This document shows, one piece after another, positions 61,501 through 64,000 of a stretch of DNA of 64,000 nucleotides. Made by a program: the position numbers and the translations under genes. Under the pieces are notes generated by a model. The model worked only from the letters and a program-made list of their open reading frames with translations, made no database searches and had not been told where the DNA came from. Source of the stretch: Dipylidium caninum (taxonomy: Eukaryota > Platyhelminthes > Cestoda > Cyclophyllidea > Dipylidiidae); contig QEYB01000926.1 of assembly GCA_017562135.1 (NCBI GenBank), positions 372,001-436,000 of the forward strand, in the 5' to 3' direction. Numbering within the stretch: the first letter of the stretch is position 1; each line of letters begins with the position of its first letter.

Positions 61501-63928
61501 CCCCGAGACCGGCAGGTGCCTCGACTCCTGTCCCGCCGGTCGGTGGGGACCCAACTGCGAGAAGGGTGAGTCTCCGCCTCGAACTAACTGGTTGCGCGGT
61601 GTTGCACCCCGAGGCGATGTGGAGGGCCAGTTCGTGGAGCGCATTACAGCGGAGTCGTGGGGTCGGAGGACGACAGCGGACTTCGCTGTTTGTGTTGCTC
61701 GGCCAAGTCAGCCAAGTCAAGTCAGCCAAGTCAAGTCAGCCAAGTCAGCCAACCGTTCTCCACCGAGCGTCGGGATTGTGACATTCAGGGGATCACGTTG
61801 GGTAACATTGCGTCAATTGGAACGCCTTCGCAGTGAGACACGAGCCTGCCTGGTGCCGCGTCGACAGGTTGCGTGCCTGTCGGGTGGAGGGGATCGTGCT
61901 CCTCGAGGTCACATGACGCTGCAGGAATGTGCACACTTGTGGAGACCTGCTGCTCGGTGTGAGGCGTGAGGCGTGAGGCGTGGGGTGTGGGGTTTGAGGT
62001 GTTAGTGAGAACCACAGCGACTGCGGAGCACTCGGGGGGCTACTTGACCGGACGAGGGGCAAAGTAGTGGGCGGAGCGGACGGCGATGGAAGGAGATTGA
62101 AGCCATGTCTGAGCGCCGTGCCTCGACTCCTCTCCTTCTCCACTCTGACGCCTCGCCTCTCTCCCCTCCGCCCCGTGACTGTGTGTTGGTGTAGGCGAAC
62201 AGTTAACAAGTCATGCCAGTGTCTCTCGTTCCGGCTGGCTGAGGGTTCGGCAGAGCTGACAAGCGGCGCTTCGTCAGACTCTCCTGTCTGCGGTTGGCCT
62301 CTTGGCAACATCCGCGGCGTCTGCGCAACAGCCTCAGGATTACGTCGCGGGACCAGTGACAATTTGAGTGACATCTGACCGGCAGACAGCCAAGGAGGGA
62401 GGAGGTGGAGATGGGAGGAGAGGGGAGGGGAGGGGAGTGAAGGCGACCGTGGCTGTAAGGTGCAAATGTGATGGTTTCAGCGGAAAAGACTGTGCCTCGG
62501 AGAGAGTTTGACTGGAATCCCTCAAGTCTCTTTTCGCCTCTCTTTGCTGCTGATGGACGTGAAATCTGGACTTTTTTACTCTAGGTAGAGGTTGTCGCAC
62601 CACAGTTTTTGTCCATGTTACAGTTTAACCACTTGCAAGACGAATTCATTGATGGTTTTAAGGTGCGAACCCGTGTCACATATATGTGACGCGGTATTTG
62701 TGACTTAAAATTGAAAATTGCGAACGATAATGAATCCACATTCATAGTGAATTTATCAGTGACTGGATTAGGACCACCTCCATTTCGCTTGTTAGCTGGG
62801 CGACATGTTTCGAGGGTTTTCGTGCGTCTCCACACTGCCAATTCGCCGTATCCATTCTCTTTTCTACACCACTTTGAAATGTCGAACGCCTCTTTATTTG
62901 CCGTACCGCAGCCTGCCTTCCGGGCAAATTCGGTCCGGATTGTGCCCAGTCGTGCGCTTGCGGCCCATTGGGAGTCAGCTGCGATCCATCCACCGGGTTG
63001 TGCCTCTGCGCCGATGGCAGTCGTGGCAAAACTTGCCACCTTCGTAAGTATACTCTCCTTTTCCCCTTTTCCCCCTCCCCCACACTATGCTAAACAACGT
63101 TTACGGTTGCAAACATACCAGTAATACAAATTTTTGGTAGATTTATAACTAAAGAAGGCTTTTACCGCTTAAAGAGATAGCTAAAATGCCTGGTTAGGTA
63201 TAAGAAACATAATCAAACGCTGCGATTCCTATCTGAACTGAAGGTCTTCCTGACACCGCGTGTGGTATATCGAAAGACACGTGAATCCACAAAGATTAAA
63301 TTAATTGGGCTATGTTGATTTCCGGCCATCGTGACACTTCTCAAACATCAAAGCATGCGCTCCTCCATTACACCAGTGTAATAAACGATACGTCCGCCCG
63401 AGTGTCTCATTGGCCACGTTTAGGGAGAATAATCGTAGATTGTCGTAAACTACATATATCTCTGTGTTATTCTTACCGTCTTGCCCTATAATCTCCCTAT
63501 TATTTTTGTTTTAGAGAACGATCCTGTGCCCGACATTCAAATTCAACCAGGTAGGTTCAAACACTCCGCCTTCGGGTTGGGGGACAGTACAACAATCTTG
63601 ACAGTAAATGGGCCATTTTTATTGTCCCGTTAGGCTATAGAAAGAAGTACGGTAAGAGAACAGGCTCTTGACGCCTTTTCCTCACATTCCATTTTCATTC
63701 TGCCACTATAACTTGGTGCTACGCTGCATGACACGGCATTGAGAGATGATTGCGTCGATTCATATGTCCCTTGGCTCCGAACAGGACTTTCTTTTTTAGT
63801 CTGTCCTCCGGGACGCTGGGGTGCAAATTGTGAGAAGGTCTGTGAGTGCAAAAATGGGCTAGAATGTGATAAGGACAGTGGAGTGTGTATCTGCTCGCCC
63901 GGTTATGTGGGACATAACTGCGACCAGC
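45259..63928 (+). CDS. MEGF6: MEGF6-like extracellular protein (EMI plus multiple EGF), first 19 coding exons, 3' end outside window
   Basis: Nineteen coding exons joined by phase give 2722 nt, about 907 aa, with no internal stop; the last donor (63929) leads beyond the window. Order: signal peptide; EMI domain; EGF; eight EGF/calcium-binding EGF modules; a non-EGF linker exon; then laminin-type/MEGF EGF repeats. This order (EMI, cbEGF, many EGF_Lam-like repeats) is the MEGF6 layout; MEGF10/11 have EMI plus laminin-type repeats but no cbEGF block. It is secreted or extracellular-matrix associated by family; a transmembrane segment, if any, would be beyond the window. Most exons are symmetric phase 1-1, as expected of shuffled EGF modules. 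The largest intron, 45519-49917, is rich in microsatellites. Intron 8 holds a mariner relic. Exons 14-16 are duplicated in reverse at 36840-38824. The ATG was chosen because it begins a clear hydrophobic signal peptide. Confidence 0.92.
46555..46586. repeat. (GA)n microsatellite in MEGF6-like intron 1
   Basis: AG dinucleotide run within a broader purine-rich stretch (46510-46586). Confidence 0.75.
47134..47167. repeat. (GGA)n microsatellite in MEGF6-like intron 1
   Basis: Trinucleotide array; its reverse strand yields spurious proline or leucine runs. Confidence 0.75.
47434..47460. repeat. (GT)n microsatellite in MEGF6-like intron 1
   Basis: GT-rich dinucleotide tract with a TTTGCG interruption. 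Confidence 0.7.
49918..51217 (+). CDS. MEGF6: MEGF6-like exons 2-3: EMI domain
   Basis: Exon 2 is 49918-50055 and exon 3 is 51108-51217 (intron 1052 nt). Seen: MPNVCRF at the domain start, [30 protein letters not shown], and in exon 3 the closing [12 protein letters not shown] followed by [19 protein letters not shown]. The paired CC near the end and the GxWC/KxEEQR core are EMI hallmarks. EMI domains mediate multimerisation or protein interaction at the N-terminus of matrix proteins. Confidence 0.88.
50807..50832. repeat. (CAC)n microsatellite in MEGF6-like intron 2
   Basis: Trinucleotide array between the two EMI exons. Confidence 0.75.
51828..58231 (+). CDS. MEGF6: MEGF6-like exons 4-12: EGF and calcium-binding EGF repeats
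   Basis: Nine single-module exons, all phase 1-1: 51828-51950, 52050-52172, 53172-53297, 53987-54115, 54822-54947, 56477-56599, 57028-57168, 57894-58025 and 58109-58231. Exon 4 is a plain EGF ([12 protein letters not shown]). Exons 6 ([12 protein letters not shown]), 9 ([12 protein letters not shown]), 11 (DRDECAMG) and 12 ([12 protein letters not shown]) carry the D-x-D/N-E calcium-binding start; exons 5, 7, 8 and 10 are close relatives with changed ligands (VDDKC, YMDPC, AQNPC, VTDPC). Exon 10 uses the acceptor TTGAAATAG at 57027, the only one keeping the phase, which adds five residues before the module. Confidence 0.88.
53987..54115 (+). CDS. MEGF6: MEGF6-like exon 7: EGF module with two-residue insertion
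   Basis: Module [20 protein letters not shown] with extra residues between the first two cysteines compared with its neighbours. The six-cysteine pattern is complete ([10 protein letters not shown]). Acceptor TTCCAG and donor GTGAGT flank it. Confidence 0.8.
54293..54322. repeat. GCGTCACATATGTGTGACGC near-palindrome in intron 7
   Basis: Related to the motif at both outer boundaries of inverted repeat 2 and to 44450-44478; all share GTCAC, an AT-rich centre, GTGTGACGC or ATGTGACGC, and a TTTGT/TTGT extension. Confidence 0.5.
55359..56362 (+). mobile_element. Degenerate mariner-family transposon in MEGF6-like intron 8
   Basis: Decayed transposase reading through several frames and stops: [12 protein letters not shown] near the start, the [20 protein letters not shown] stretch (55511-55570) typical of the mariner linker after the DNA-binding region, and [19 protein letters not shown] (56131-56196), the diagnostic mariner segment before the last catalytic Asp. 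The 3' end reads [17 protein letters not shown] followed by a stop, like the mariner C-terminus. The sequence after DLAP is frameshifted and the middle catalytic region has stops, so it is inactive. Terminal inverted repeats could not be placed. Same orientation as the host gene, between exons 8 and 9. Confidence 0.85.
58301..58396 (+). CDS. MEGF6: MEGF6-like exon 13: non-EGF linker exon
   Basis: A 96-nt phase 1-1 exon encoding a cysteine-free, polar segment ([18 protein letters not shown], then a Gly/Ile-rich end). It joins the calcium-binding EGF block to the laminin-type repeats. Acceptor AAATATTCAG and donor GTAAGT flank it. Its length, a multiple of three, would allow skipping without frame loss. 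Confidence 0.72.
59490..61565 (+). CDS. MEGF6: MEGF6-like exons 14-16: laminin-type EGF repeats inside the duplicated arm
   Basis: Exon 14: 59490-59635 ([20 protein letters not shown], phase 1 to 0). Exon 15: 60475-60819 (345 nt, phase 0-0; [51 protein letters not shown]). Exon 16: 61382-61565 (phase 0 to 1; [32 protein letters not shown]). The CPxGxxGxxC spacing is the MEGF/SREC laminin-type repeat. Exon 16 is intact here, unlike its copy at 36840-37012. These exons have G/C-rich third positions relative to the AT-rich neighbouring introns of exons 9-13. Confidence 0.9.
60078..60127. repeat. (GGGGCGGATGAT)n minisatellite
   Basis: About four 12-bp units in intron 14; the inverted counterpart around 38221-38262 has an irregular, shorter array. 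Confidence 0.75.
62912..63928 (+). CDS. MEGF6: MEGF6-like exons 17-19
   Basis: Exon 17: 62912-63043 ([20 protein letters not shown], laminin-type EGF). Exon 18: 63515-63550, a 36-nt microexon encoding [12 protein letters not shown] and no cysteine. Exon 19: 63800-63928 ([20 protein letters not shown], then [12 protein letters not shown]). All are phase 1-1 with consensus splice sites. The transcript continues past the window. Confidence 0.85.
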
Positions 63929-64000
63929 GTAAGTCCCTCCGGTGGAATGTCTAGCCAATCGGCGGCATTCGTACTTACCATATTGTGTCTCGCATATTAT

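Larger units (their letters stand above)
59418..62707. repeat. Inverted repeat 2, right arm
   Basis: Reverse complement of 35699-38905 and about 80 bp longer. It begins in intron 13, 72 bp before exon 14, and ends in intron 16. It contains GATGATGGGGCG tandem units (60078-60127), a GCGTGT minisatellite near 59998-60030 and a CAAGTCAGC repeat near 61707-61750, all with counterparts of different length in the left arm. Confidence 0.93.

Overview
This is a eukaryotic nuclear window with spliced genes, GT-AG introns and standard-code reading frames. A parasitic flatworm is the best fit, with a cestode favoured over a trematode; this is inference. The main clue is the very short introns (28 to 39 nt) that interrupt the 5' halves of the housekeeping genes and sit beside introns of normal or kilobase size. 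No ribosomal RNA, CRISPR array or bacterial operon is present.

Left third (1-24 kb), housekeeping genes: APRT, adenine salvage (+, 1563-3520); a DDX21/DDX50-type nucleolar DExD-box RNA helicase (+, 5629-7999); about 7 kb without recognisable coding sequence; a SAMD1-like winged-helix protein (+, 15118-16213); a CDYL/ECI2-type enoyl-CoA hydratase/isomerase-fold protein (+, 17537-20225); and, convergent with it, translation initiation factor eIF3 subunit F (-, 22062-24076). The last two each need a single-base correction to restore an otherwise excellent family alignment. That points to assembly base errors more than to two independent pseudogenes.

Middle (27.5-35 kb): a large imperfect palindrome (arms 27651-28857 and 29346-30528, 488-bp spacer) carries two divergently transcribed copies of a secreted glycine-rich/cysteine-rich protein gene. 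The first 191 residues are identical and the tails differ. A minus-strand gene with a MATH/TRAF-like domain follows (32404-33654).

Right half (35.7-64 kb): the 5' part of a MEGF6-like extracellular protein gene (+, 45259 to beyond the window end), resolved here into 19 coding exons: signal peptide, an EMI domain on two exons, one plain EGF exon, eight EGF/calcium-binding-EGF exons, a linker exon, then laminin-type/MEGF EGF repeats. Almost all are symmetric phase 1-1 exons. A decayed mariner transposon lies in intron 8. Exons 14-16 lie in a second large inverted duplication: arm 59418-62707 is repeated in reverse at 35699-38905, where the copy of exon 16 has lost 11 nt. The inverted arms therefore bracket the promoter and first 13 exons of the gene, a configuration that could invert by recombination or reflect a haplotype or assembly artefact.
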